From assembly GCF_011742555.1 (NCBI RefSeq), contig NZ_JAAQQR010000002.1:620001-684000 (forward strand): DNA of 64,000 bases, written 5' to 3'. Within the stretch, counting starts at the first letter, position 1; each line of letters opens with the position of its first letter. The DNA is from Luteibacter jiangsuensis. Lineage in GTDB: Bacteria > Pseudomonadota > Gammaproteobacteria > Xanthomonadales > Rhodanobacteraceae. This document shows positions 55,697 through 64,000 of the stretch, one piece after another. The position numbers were made by a program, and so were the translations under genes. The notes beneath the pieces are model-generated. The model saw only the letters and a program-made list of their open reading frames with translations. It did no database searches and had not been told where the DNA came from.

Positions 55697-56650
55697 GTGA
55701 CCAGCCAACTCGAGCAGCTTCGCAAGTTCACCACCGTCGTCGCCGACACGGGCGACATCGCCGCCATGCAGAAGTACAAGCCGGAGGACGCGACCACCAA
55801 CCCGTCGCTGCTCCTGAAGGCCGCCGGCATTCCCGAGTACGCCGGCTACATCACTGAGGCCGTGGACTGGGCGAAGTCGCAGAGCAACAGCCGCGACAGC
55901 CAGCTCACCGACGCGAGCGACCGTCTTTCCGTATTGATCGGCCGCGAGATCCTCAAGATCGTTCCCGGCCGCGTGTCCACCGAGGTCGACGCCCGGCTTT
56001 CGTTCGACACCCATGCCTCGATCGAGAAGGCGCGCCGCCTCGTCGGTTTCTATGAAGACATCGGTATCAAGCGCGAGCGCATCCTCATCAAGCTGGCTTC
56101 CACGTGGGAAGGCATCCGCGCGGCGGAGCAACTGCAGAAGGAAGGCATCAACTGCAACCTCACGCTGCTCTTCAGCTTCGAACAGGCCGTCGCCTGTGCC
56201 GAGGCCGGCGTGTTCCTGATCTCGCCGTTCGTCGGCCGCATCTTCGACTGGTACGTCGAGCACACCGACAAGAAGACGTACGCTCCCGAGGAAGATCCGG
56301 GCGTGCAGTCCGTGCGCCGCATCTACGACTGGTACAAGCTGCACGGCTTCGAAACCGTGGTGATGGGCGCCAGCTTCCGCAATATCGGCCAGATCCAGGC
56401 GCTGGCCGGTTGCGACCGGCTCACGATTTCGCCCGAACTGCTGAAGCAGCTCGACGAAACGGACGCACCGCTGCCGATCGCGCTGAAAGATAGCGGCCGC
56501 CGCGAACCGGCGCAGGCGAAGATCGACGAAGCCAAGTTCCGCTGGGGCCACAACGAGAACGCGATGGCCACGGACAAGCTTGCCGATGGCATCCGCAAGT
56601 TTGCCGCCGATCAGCGCAAGCTCGAGGCATTGATCGGCGCCAAGCTCTGA
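55697..56650 (+). CDS. talB: Transaldolase
   Basis: 317 residues from GTG 55697, the same length as E. coli TalB. It moves a dihydroxyacetone unit between sedoheptulose 7-phosphate and glyceraldehyde 3-phosphate in the pentose phosphate pathway. [14 protein letters not shown] opens the barrel; [13 protein letters not shown] holds the conserved Asp/Asn; the Schiff-base Lys is in [13 protein letters not shown] (about 131). GASFRN near 225 binds the phosphate. The frame extends far upstream over the priA end but the family starts here. The 137-base gap from priA is AT-richer and probably includes a promoter. Confidence 0.95.
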   Translation: MTSQLEQLRKFTTVVADTGDIAAMQKYKPEDATTNPSLLLKAAGIPEYAGYITEAVDWAKSQSNSRDSQLTDASDRLSVLIGREILKIVPGRVSTEVDARLSFDTHASIEKARRLVGFYEDIGIKRERILIKLASTWEGIRAAEQLQKEGINCNLTLLFSFEQAVACAEAGVFLISPFVGRIFDWYVEHTDKKTYAPEEDPGVQSVRRIYDWYKLHGFETVVMGASFRNIGQIQALAGCDRLTISPELLKQLDETDAPLPIALKDSGRREPAQAKIDEAKFRWGHNENAMATDKLADGIRKFAADQRKLEALIGAKL

Positions 56651-56678
56651 ACCTTCAGGCAGCGCAGCAATGACGACG

Positions 56679-56698
56679 AAGGGGCCGAAAGGCCCCTT
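56679..56698. terminator. Terminator hairpin between transaldolase and the efflux operon
   Basis: AAGGGGCC-GAAA-GGCCCCTT is a perfect 8-bp stem with a GNRA loop, 28 bases after the transaldolase stop and 23 before the convergent OMF stop. Only a few T follow (CTT), with AA on the other side, so a bidirectional role fits. Confidence 0.75.
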
Positions 56699-56721
56699 CT
56701 TGCGTCAGTTATTCCGCAAAC

Positions 56722-58143
56722 TCACGCGTGCCAACCGCCACCCAGTGCGCGAACGAGCTGTACGCTTGCGCGCAACTGCCTCGTTTCGAGGTCGATCACG
56801 CTGCGTCGCGCGTCCAGGGCCGCCGTCTGCGCCTGTACCACGTCGAGATATCCGACCGCACCTTCGCGATAGCGATTGAGCGACAGGTCCACCGAGCGTT
56901 GCGCCGCCTCGGCGGCGGCGCGCTGGTCCACCAGTGCCGTGCCGAGGTCGCGCAGCAAGGTGAGGTTGTCCTCCACCTGCGCGAAGGCATCGAGCACCAC
57001 GGAGCGGTATTGCGCGCCCGCTTCGTCGGTGGCGGCTTTCGCCTGTTCCACGGCCGCCTTGCGGCGGCCGCCGTCGAAGACATTCAACAGTACCGTGGGG
57101 CCAATGGCCCAGAAGCGGTTCGGTGCCGTCGCGATGCTTGCCCAGCGGTCGCTCTGCCAGCCGCCTTGCGCGTCGAGCGTCAACTGCGGAAAGAACGCCG
57201 ACCGCGCGATGCCCACGCGGGCGTTGGCGGCGGCGGTGCGCCGTTCGGCGGCGGCGATGTCCGGACGGCGCTGCAGGATAGCCGACGGCACCGCCAGAGG
57301 GATGGTGGGCACCTTCACCTGCCCGTCGTCGGTGGCCAGCGAGAAGTTCGACGCGGAGTCGCCGACGAGCACGGCGATAGCGTGCAACACGAGGGCGCGT
57401 TGCGCCTGGGCCTGGGTGAGCTGCGACTTCGCATTCGAAAGCTGCGTTTGCGCGCGCGCGACGTCCAGGCCGGACGCAATCCCCCCCTCGTGGCGAGACT
57501 GCGTGAGCGAAAGCGCACGCGTGAACGCATCGATGCTTTCGTTCAGCACCTTGATCTGCCGGTCGAATCCATTGAGCTGAAGGTAATCGTCGGCCAGCTG
57601 CGCCTGCAGGCTCAACTGCACGGAGGCGAGGTCGGCGGCGGAGGCCGCCTCCTCCGCCTTGCCGGCAACCACGCTGTCGCGCACGCGGCCCCAGAGGTCC
57701 ACCTCGTAGTCGAGCTGGGCGCCGATGGTGTAGGCGTTATAGTTGCTCGGCGATGTCGCGCCACGCAGCGGCCGAGTGTCGGATTCGCGATTGCGCTGGC
57801 CGCTCGCGTTCAGGCCAACCTGGGGGAACAGACCGGAACGCACTTGCCGCGTGAAGGCTTCGGACTGCTCGTAATGCGCCAGTGCCGCCGCGAGCGTGGC
57901 ATTGTTCGCCACCAGTCTCGTCTGCAGGTCGTCGAGGCGCGCGTCGCCGTACAGCTTCCACCAGCCGTTCCGATCCAGCTGATCCGCCGGCCTGGCCTCT
58001 GTCCAAGGGGTGTCGGCATTGGCGTACTGCGCGGCCGTCGGCACGTCGGGGGTCTTGTATGCCGGCGCCAGGGAGCAGGCGGAAAGACCGCCGGCCAGAA
58101 GCATGCAAAGCACGGCTCCTTGGAATGCGTCACGCCTTGGCAT
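56722..58143 (-). CDS. Efflux outer-membrane lipoprotein, NodT/OprM family
   Basis: A 473-residue outer-membrane channel of a tripartite pump. ATG 58143 is preferred over 58152 because of the spacing to AAGGCGG. The lipobox LSAC (Cys about 23) marks a lipoprotein signal. Two OEP repeats follow (about 60-250 and 280-470), with typical NATLAAALAHYEQSEA and IGPTVLLNVFDGGRRKAAVEQAKA. It starts 14 bases inside the membrane-fusion gene, so the operon is translationally coupled. Confidence 0.93.
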   Translation of the reverse strand: MPRRDAFQGAVLCMLLAGGLSACSLAPAYKTPDVPTAAQYANADTPWTEARPADQLDRNGWWKLYGDARLDDLQTRLVANNATLAAALAHYEQSEAFTRQVRSGLFPQVGLNASGQRNRESDTRPLRGATSPSNYNAYTIGAQLDYEVDLWGRVRDSVVAGKAEEAASAADLASVQLSLQAQLADDYLQLNGFDRQIKVLNESIDAFTRALSLTQSRHEGGIASGLDVARAQTQLSNAKSQLTQAQAQRALVLHAIAVLVGDSASNFSLATDDGQVKVPTIPLAVPSAILQRRPDIAAAERRTAAANARVGIARSAFFPQLTLDAQGGWQSDRWASIATAPNRFWAIGPTVLLNVFDGGRRKAAVEQAKAATDEAGAQYRSVVLDAFAQVEDNLTLLRDLGTALVDQRAAAEAAQRSVDLSLNRYREGAVGYLDVVQAQTAALDARRSVIDLETRQLRASVQLVRALGGGWHA

Positions 58144-59302
58144 GGTCGCCATCCGCCTTGGGCGCGTTCACGCGCACCGTATCGCCGTCCGCGAGACCAT
58201 CGGGCGGGCTTTCGATGAGCCGATCGCCTGCGGCGATGCCCGATCCGAGCTGCACCGTCTTGCCAAAGTCGCGCGCGATGGTGACCACCTTGAAGGCCAC
58301 CTTGTTCTGTCCGTCCACGGTGGCGACGCGCAGGCCCTTGTCATCGAAGACGAGCGCGCTTGCCGGCACACGAAGCAGTGCGGCATCGGCCGGAAGATCG
58401 AAGGTCACGCTGGCGTATCCACCGGGCAGCAGCTTGCCGTCCGCGTTGTCGACCGAGACCTGCACAAGGGTGGTGCCGGAGGCCGCGTTGATCGCGGCGG
58501 ACGTGGCTTCGACCGTGCCCGAGAACGTCTTGCCCGGGTATTCCGGCACCGTGAGTTTCACGGTGGCCCCGTCGCGAATCGACGGTACATAGTTCTGCGG
58601 CACGTTCACGTACATGCGCAGCTTGTGCACGTCGGACACGACGAACAGCTCCTGTCCGCCGCCGCCCGCGTTGATCAATGCGCCGACATCGGTCTCGCGC
58701 GCGGTGACGACGCCGTCGAACGGAGCGACCAGCTTCGCGAATCCCTTCAACGCCTGGATCCGTTCGAGATTCGCCTGCGCCGCCTGCGCAAGCGCATGCT
58801 TCGCTTCATAGTCGCCGGTCTTCTCGTCCACTTCCTGGCGCGACACGGAGTCCGAATCGCGCATCGCCTGCCAGCGCTTCGCCGTGGTGAGGGCCAACGC
58901 CTCGTTCGCACGCGCGCTGGCCAGGTCGGCCTTGGCCTGCAGCAGTTGCTGATCCAAGTCGGGCGTCTCGATTTCGGCCAGCAGGTCGCCGGCCTTCACC
59001 TTCTGGCCGATGTCGGCCTTCCAGTACTTCAGGTATCCGCTCGTACGGGCGAAGATCGGTGCGCGCGCATAGGCCTGGAGCCGACCGGGAAGATCCAGCT
59101 CGCCACCGCCCTGGCCGCTTTCCGGCGACACCACGTTGACGGTGGGCACGGCCTGGGCGTCGGTCCAGTCGCGCAGCTTGCGCGAGTCGTTGGCGCGTGT
59201 CGCCACGCCGGCCACGACGATGGCGATGACGACGATGGCGGCGATGGTCGCCGCGAGACGAAGGCGACGCGGCGGGGGTTGGTGCAGGTTATCAGGCGAC
59301 AT
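58130..59302 (-). CDS. RND efflux periplasmic adaptor (membrane fusion protein)
   Basis: A 390-residue adaptor joining the pump to the outer-membrane channel. Start MSPDNLHQ at 59302, 11 bases inside the RND gene; earlier in-frame codons lack support. One N-terminal membrane segment (LAATIAAIVVIAIVVAGVAT) is uncleaved or signal-like. Then come a lipoyl domain (IGQKVKAGDLLAEIETPDLDQQL), an alpha-hairpin (about 100-170), and beta-barrel and membrane-proximal domains. It resembles HAE-1-type adaptors. Confidence 0.93.
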   Translation of the reverse strand: MSPDNLHQPPPRRLRLAATIAAIVVIAIVVAGVATRANDSRKLRDWTDAQAVPTVNVVSPESGQGGGELDLPGRLQAYARAPIFARTSGYLKYWKADIGQKVKAGDLLAEIETPDLDQQLLQAKADLASARANEALALTTAKRWQAMRDSDSVSRQEVDEKTGDYEAKHALAQAAQANLERIQALKGFAKLVAPFDGVVTARETDVGALINAGGGGQELFVVSDVHKLRMYVNVPQNYVPSIRDGATVKLTVPEYPGKTFSGTVEATSAAINAASGTTLVQVSVDNADGKLLPGGYASVTFDLPADAALLRVPASALVFDDKGLRVATVDGQNKVAFKVVTIARDFGKTVQLGSGIAAGDRLIESPPDGLADGDTVRVNAPKADGDHAKA

Positions 59303-62300
59303 GGACGGGCTCTCCGGAAACGTTCGCCGGGTTGGAAGACGGATGGCCGCGACGGCCATGGACGATGCTGAAGACGATGGGCACGAAGAACAACGTGGCG
59401 GTGGTGGCGAAGATCAGTCCGCCGATCACGGCACGGCCCAGCGGCGCGTTCTGCTCGCCGCCTTCGCCGAGGCCCAGGGCCATGGGCGCCATGCCGATGA
59501 TCATCGCCAGCGCGGTCATCAGCACGGGGCGGAAGCGCACGAAGCCGCCTTCGAGCGCGGCCTTGGCCGCGTCGCCGTGCTCGGCAAGACGCTCGCGACA
59601 GAAGCTCACCACCAGGATCGAGTTCGCCGTGGCGACGCCCATGCACATGATGGCGCCGGTGAGTGCGGGGACCGAGAGCGTGGTGTGCGTGGCGAAGAGC
59701 ATCCAGACGATGCCGGCGATGGCGGCCGGCAGCGCGGTCACGATCACGAAGGGATCGCTCCACGACTGGAAGTTGACCACGATCAGCAGATAGATGAGCA
59801 CGATCGCGCCCAGCAGGCCGAGGATGAGCCCGGAAAAAGCGCTGTTCATCGTCTGCACCTGGCCCAGCAGCGCGGTGCTGGAGGCCTTGGGCAGGAACTT
59901 CCTGTTCGCATCGACGATCGTCTGGATGTCGGACGCGACCGCGCCGAGGTCGCGATCCTGCGTGGTGGCGAAGATCTCCACCATGGAATTGATGTTGTAC
60001 TGGCTCACCACGGAACTGGTGGCCGTGCGCGACAGCGTGGCGAAGCCGCCGAGGATCTGCGCGCCCGCGGTTCCCGTGCTCGGACTGATCGGCACGTTTT
60101 CCAGATCGGGCAGGCTGTCGATGCGGTACTGCGGTGTCTGCATCACGATCGGGTACGACACGCCGTTCTTGGGATTCAACCAGAACGTCGGCGCCACCTG
60201 ACTGGAGCCGGCGAGATTCACGCCAAGGCTGGTGGTCACGTCGCGCTCGGTGATGCCAACCTGCTGCGCGCGGCTGCGATCGACGTCGACATTGAAGCCC
60301 GGGTTCGCCTGCGACTGCTGGATGCGTGCATCCACAACGCCCGGTACCCGGCGAATCTCGCGCAGCAGGCGCTTGGCATACGCGAAGTTCGCGGACACGT
60401 TCGGACCACGGATCTGCAGGTCGATGGGCGCGGGCGAACCGAAGTTGAGGATCTGGCTGATGATGTCCGCGGGCGGGAAGGAGAACGTGGCGCCCGGGAA
60501 CTGGCGTGGCAATATCTCGCGCAACTTGCGCACGTAGTCGGCCGTGGGCGCATGCCCTTCGTTCAACGCGATCTGGATGTCGCCGTCCTGCGATCCGACG
60601 GTGCCGGTGTTGTTGTACGCCGTGTTGATGCCCGAGATCGGCTGGCCCATGTTGTCGACCACGGTGCCGAGGTCCTCCTTGGGAATGACCTTGCGCACGG
60701 CCTCGTTCACCTCGGCGAACAGGCGGGCGGTCTCTTCCACGCGCGTGCCGATCGGGGCTCGCACGTGCATGAGGATCTGGCCACCGTCCACTGACGGGAA
60801 GAAGTTGCGGCCGAGCATGGGCACCAGCAGGAACGACAGCAGCACGAAGCCGAGGAATCCGATGGTGAACACCTTGCGATGGAGCAGCGCCATCTCCAGG
60901 AGCACGTGGTAGCTGGCGCGAATGCTCTCGAAGCGCTTCTCGAAGCCACGCTGGAAACGCACGAAGGGATTGCGCGAGACGGCACCGTGCTCTCCGTGCG
61001 GGTCTTCATGGCTGTGCGGCTTCAACAGGTACTTCGCCATCGTCGGCACCAAGGTGCGCGAGAGGATGAACGACGCGATCATCGCGAACATCACCGCTTC
61101 GGCCATCGGCACGAAGAGGAACCGCGCCACGCCCTCCAGGAAGAACATCGGCACGAACACGATGCAGATGCACAGCAGCGACACGAAGGCGGGCGTCACG
61201 ATCTGCGCCGCACCGTCGAGGATCGCCGTTTCGACATCCTTGCCCTGCTCCAGGTGCCAGTTGATGTTCTCGATGGTCACCGTGGCGTCGTCCACCAGGA
61301 TGCCGACGGCGAGCGCCAGTCCGCCCAGGGTCATGATGTTCATCGTCTCGCCGATGGCGGAGAGCGCGGCGATCGAGCCAAGGATGGCCAGCGGAATCGA
61401 CGTGGCGATGATGACGGTGGAGCGCCAGCTGCCAAGGAAGAGAAGGATCATCAGGCTGGTGAGCGCCGCGGCGATCACGCCTTCGCGGGCCACGCCCTCG
61501 ATGGCCGCGCTGACGAACAGCGACTGATCGCCGATGGGCGAGATGGTCAGGCCTTCCGGCAACGCGTCCTTCATCTCCGCGACGCGTTGCTTGATGCCGG
61601 CGATGATCGCCAGCGTGGACGCCGAGCCGTTCTTCATCACCGTCATCAGCACCGAACGATTGCCGTCCACATGCACGATGTTGGTCTGCGGCGGCGAGCC
61701 GTCGCGCACCTGCGCCACGTCGCGAATGTATACGGTGGCACCGTTGGCCACCTTGACCGGCAGGTTGCCCAGCTCGTCGATGTCCGACGGCGAGTTGTTG
61801 AGCTGCAATGTGTATTCGTAGCGGCCGATCTTCTGCGTTCCCACCGGCGTGATGAGGTTCTGCGCGGCCAGCGCATTGGCGACGTCCTGCGCGGAGAGTC
61901 CCCGCGCCTGCAGTGCCTGCGGATCGATGTCGATCTGCACCTGGCGCGTCTTGCCACCGAAGGGATACGGGATGGAAGCGCCGGGTACGGACACCAGCTG
62001 CGGCCGGATGATGTTCTGGCCGAGATCCGCTAGGTTCTGTTCGGTGAGCCCCTTGCCCGAGAGCGCCAGCTGGATGATCGGCACCGTCGAGGCGTTGTAG
62101 TTGAGGATCAGGGGCGGCGTGGTGCCCTGCGGCAACTGCCTCAGCAGGGTTTGCGCCACTGCCGTCACCTGCGCGTTCGCCGTGCGGATGTCCACGGTCG
62201 GCTGGAAGAAGATCTTGACGATGCCGAAGCCCTGGATCGAGTTGGCCTCGATGTGCTCGATGTCGTTCACCGTCGTGGTGAGCACGCGCTCGAACGGCGA

Positions 62301-62495
62301 CGACACACGGCCGGCCATCTGGTCGGGGGGAAGGCCGTTGTACTGCCAGACCACCGCGATCACGGGAATCTTGATGTCGGGGAAGATGTCAGTCGGCGTG
62401 CGCAACGCGGAAAGCGGGCCCACGATGAGGATCAGCAATGCGAGGACAACGAAGGTATACGGCCGCGTGAGCGCGATCCGGACGATGCCAATCAT
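59292..62495 (-). CDS. RND efflux transporter permease
   Basis: A 1,067-residue inner-membrane proton antiporter, twelve transmembrane helices with two large periplasmic loops. ATG 62495 (MIGIVRIALTRPYTF) is the family start; the 18 extra upstream codons are unsupported. The TM4 block GILVDDATVTIEN carries the two Asp of the proton relay. The start RTPTDIFPDIKIPVIAVVWQ and FFLEGVARFLFVPM are typical of the HAE1/'hydrophobe' branch. Substrates are not predictable. It is followed by adaptor and outer-membrane partner and preceded by a two-component system in the same direction. Confidence 0.94.
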   Translation of the reverse strand: MIGIVRIALTRPYTFVVLALLILIVGPLSALRTPTDIFPDIKIPVIAVVWQYNGLPPDQMAGRVSSPFERVLTTTVNDIEHIEANSIQGFGIVKIFFQPTVDIRTANAQVTAVAQTLLRQLPQGTTPPLILNYNASTVPIIQLALSGKGLTEQNLADLGQNIIRPQLVSVPGASIPYPFGGKTRQVQIDIDPQALQARGLSAQDVANALAAQNLITPVGTQKIGRYEYTLQLNNSPSDIDELGNLPVKVANGATVYIRDVAQVRDGSPPQTNIVHVDGNRSVLMTVMKNGSASTLAIIAGIKQRVAEMKDALPEGLTISPIGDQSLFVSAAIEGVAREGVIAAALTSLMILLFLGSWRSTVIIATSIPLAILGSIAALSAIGETMNIMTLGGLALAVGILVDDATVTIENINWHLEQGKDVETAILDGAAQIVTPAFVSLLCICIVFVPMFFLEGVARFLFVPMAEAVMFAMIASFILSRTLVPTMAKYLLKPHSHEDPHGEHGAVSRNPFVRFQRGFEKRFESIRASYHVLLEMALLHRKVFTIGFLGFVLLSFLLVPMLGRNFFPSVDGGQILMHVRAPIGTRVEETARLFAEVNEAVRKVIPKEDLGTVVDNMGQPISGINTAYNNTGTVGSQDGDIQIALNEGHAPTADYVRKLREILPRQFPGATFSFPPADIISQILNFGSPAPIDLQIRGPNVSANFAYAKRLLREIRRVPGVVDARIQQSQANPGFNVDVDRSRAQQVGITERDVTTSLGVNLAGSSQVAPTFWLNPKNGVSYPIVMQTPQYRIDSLPDLENVPISPSTGTAGAQILGGFATLSRTATSSVVSQYNINSMVEIFATTQDRDLGAVASDIQTIVDANRKFLPKASSTALLGQVQTMNSAFSGLILGLLGAIVLIYLLIVVNFQSWSDPFVIVTALPAAIAGIVWMLFATHTTLSVPALTGAIMCMGVATANSILVVSFCRERLAEHGDAAKAALEGGFVRFRPVLMTALAMIIGMAPMALGLGEGGEQNAPLGRAVIGGLIFATTATLFFVPIVFSIVHGRRGHPSSNPANVSGEPVHVA

Positions 62496-62573
62496 GGGGG
62501 ACGGATTCCGAGGCGTGTTTGCGTCGGCGCGAATTTTGCGCCGCGGCACGCCGCCGGCGTAGTTAATATTTAT

Positions 62574-63941
62574 TTAGGCGCTGGCGGGACAGGTGACGGT
62601 GAACACCGCGCCGCGGTCGCTGCCGCCCACCGACAGCGAATACCCGTGCAAGCGCACGATGGCACTCACGATGGCAAGGCCAAGGCCGCACCCCGGCTTG
62701 GACCGTGTCTCGTCGCTGCGATAGAAGCGGCGAAACACGGCCTCGCGTTCGTCCGGCGGAATGCCGGGCCCGGTATCGGCAATATCCACGCGGGCGCCAC
62801 CATCGACACCGGTGGATGCGACGAGGCGCACTGTGCCGCCGTCGGGCGTGAACTTGATCGCGTTCCCGACGAGATTGGCGAATGCCTCGAACAACAGCTG
62901 CGGATCGCCGCGTAACGGCGGCAGTCGGCCGAGTTCCAGGTCGAACCGCTGCCCGCGGTCTTCGGCAACGGGCGCATAGAACTCGTGCACGTTCCGCAGG
63001 ACGCTGCCCAGATCCATGTTCTCGAAGCAGGCGCTGCGCTGCCTGTCTTCCAGTTCGGACACCCGAAGCAATGCGCGGAAGCGCGCCAGCACGGTGTCGA
63101 TCTCACTGACGCATGCGTCGAGCTGCTCGCCCTCCGGGCGCGACTCGAACACCTGCTGCAACCGGTACAGGCGCGTGCGCATCCGGGTGAGCGGCGTGCG
63201 GAGATCGTGGGCGATGTTGTCGGTCACGCCCTTCACTTCGCCGAGGAGGCGTTCGATCTCGGCCAGCGTGGCGTTGACGGTTTCCGCGAGGAGGTCCACT
63301 TCGTCGCCGATGCCGCTCACCGGAAGGCGAACGCTCAGGTCCCCCTCGCGAATGGGCTCCATCGCCTGCTGGATGGCGCGGATACGCCGGGCAGGCCCGC
63401 GCGCGATCAGCACGCCGCCAAGCACCCCGGGGATCAACGTGAGGGAGAGGCCCCACAGGACTCCGCGACGGATGATCGTGCCGATACCGTCGATGGTCGT
63501 GCTTTCCTTCGCTACGACAAGGCGCGTGCCGTCGGGCAGTTCATGGGAAAGCCCCCGCACGCGGGTGCTGCCCTTGCGCGTGGGAGAGTCGAGACTGGCG
63601 TCGATCGACCGGGCCATGCCGTCTTCGTCCAGGCCCTTCGGCAGCGCGGCAATGTTGCCGGCAAGGTGGCGGCCCTGCGCGTCGAACAGACCCATCCACA
63701 TGGCGCCCTGCACGTCGATCCGGCTGGCGGCGTCGACGGTGGCGCGCATGTCGCGCGGTGCCGTGCCTTCCAGGTAGTGGACGCGCGACGCCAGCATCTG
63801 GTCGATCACGCCGGACAGGTAGCGCGACGTTTCCCACTGCACGATGCCGAGGAGCACCACGCACCAGATGGCGAACAACGCGCCATAGATGATGATCAGG
63901 CGCGAGGTGGCGGAACGCCAGGCGTCAGTCAGCGGGCGCAA
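62574..63941 (-). CDS. Sensor histidine kinase of the efflux operon
   Basis: A 455-residue membrane kinase starting at TTG 63941, 17 bases inside the regulator gene. Two membrane segments (about 15-36 and 160-181) flank a ~120-residue periplasmic sensor. HAMP (about 182-235) and HisKA with DNIAHDLRTPLTRMR (phospho-His 245) follow. The HATPase has an N box (FANLVGNAIKF), DTGPGIP and GCGLGLAIV. It should phosphorylate the overlapping regulator. The 78-base gap to the RND start is AT-rich at its upstream end (TAAATAAATATTAA) and may hold a regulated promoter. Confidence 0.93.
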   Translation of the reverse strand: MRPLTDAWRSATSRLIIIYGALFAIWCVVLLGIVQWETSRYLSGVIDQMLASRVHYLEGTAPRDMRATVDAASRIDVQGAMWMGLFDAQGRHLAGNIAALPKGLDEDGMARSIDASLDSPTRKGSTRVRGLSHELPDGTRLVVAKESTTIDGIGTIIRRGVLWGLSLTLIPGVLGGVLIARGPARRIRAIQQAMEPIREGDLSVRLPVSGIGDEVDLLAETVNATLAEIERLLGEVKGVTDNIAHDLRTPLTRMRTRLYRLQQVFESRPEGEQLDACVSEIDTVLARFRALLRVSELEDRQRSACFENMDLGSVLRNVHEFYAPVAEDRGQRFDLELGRLPPLRGDPQLLFEAFANLVGNAIKFTPDGGTVRLVASTGVDGGARVDIADTGPGIPPDEREAVFRRFYRSDETRSKPGCGLGLAIVSAIVRLHGYSLSVGGSDRGAVFTVTCPASA

Positions 63942-64000
63942 GGACGTATCCCGAGCCGCGAACGGTACGGATGAGCGGCGAATGGCCTGCGCCGTCGATC
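63925..64000 (-). CDS. OmpR-family response regulator, C-terminal end only
   Basis: The window cuts all but the last 24 residues, which read IDGAGHSPLIRTVRGSGYV and then LAPAD before the stop. RTVRGSGYVL is the end of the OmpR/PhoB winged-helix DNA-binding domain. It overlaps the kinase start by 17 bases. It probably regulates the pump operon downstream. Confidence 0.88.
   Translation of the reverse strand, partial: IDGAGHSPLIRTVRGSGYVLAPAD

Noticed and set aside
59136-60794. Plus-strand frame (552 residues) opposite the RND pump
   Set aside because: Antisense of a textbook RND permease; composition is His/Arg/Asp-rich without domains.

Overview
The window is high-GC, gene-dense DNA that reads like a gammaproteobacterium of the Xanthomonadales/Lysobacterales, most likely Rhodanobacteraceae (Luteibacter/Dyella-like). 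The placement is an inference from three things: an Xps-type type II secretion operon in the order E-F-G-H-I-J-K-L-M-N-D, the many exported and outer-membrane proteins, and the style of the housekeeping genes. No rRNA, tRNA, CRISPR array, insertion sequence or prophage was recognised.

Layout. 1-5.9 kb: the 3' part of a secreted zinc metalloprotease, a QEGLA/DUF1704 (MATCAP-like) peptidase-fold protein, a ferredoxin-NADP reductase, a YadG/YadH-type ABC exporter and the pseudouridine synthase RluF. 6.1-12.4 kb: six tightly packed same-strand genes forming three tandem copies of a two-gene module. In each, an exported ~370-390 aa protein of unknown family (A) is followed by an exported protein (B) with a deaminase-like Asp-Ala-Glu ... 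Cys-x-x-Cys signature. This is the main candidate for an undescribed system. 12.4-16.4 kb: RNA helicases DbpA and HrpB. 16.4-27.0 kb: a complete 11-gene type II secretion operon on the minus strand, mostly coupled by 4-base start/stop overlaps. 27.2-36.5 kb: a 2,195-residue trimeric autotransporter adhesin with a recent internal 1.79-kb-period duplication, then a secreted PA-domain metalloprotease coupled to a small exported protein. 37-43 kb: TatD nuclease, a CPA1 Na+/H+ antiporter and an Oar-like TonB-dependent receptor. 43.1-53 kb: REP-like repeats, an AMP-nucleosidase-like protein, DegV, an Hsp70-like YegD, an SDR, a small lipoprotein, SppA, a MATE exporter and a DUF3667 membrane protein. 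53-56.7 kb: a regulatory spacer with three DnaA-box-like sites and a palindrome, then priA and transaldolase. 56.7-64 kb (minus strand): a two-component system (regulator cut by the window end) followed by a tripartite RND efflux system.

How the genes fit together. The first-gene protease, the PA-domain protease and the A/B proteins all fit a Sec-then-T2SS export theme, with the T2SS machine encoded between them; this link is inferred from function and proximity. The window-end two-component system lies upstream of and co-oriented with the RND/MFP/OMF genes, so it probably controls that pump. Starts were chosen from Shine-Dalgarno sequences, start/stop overlaps and family alignments, and several are GTG or TTG.
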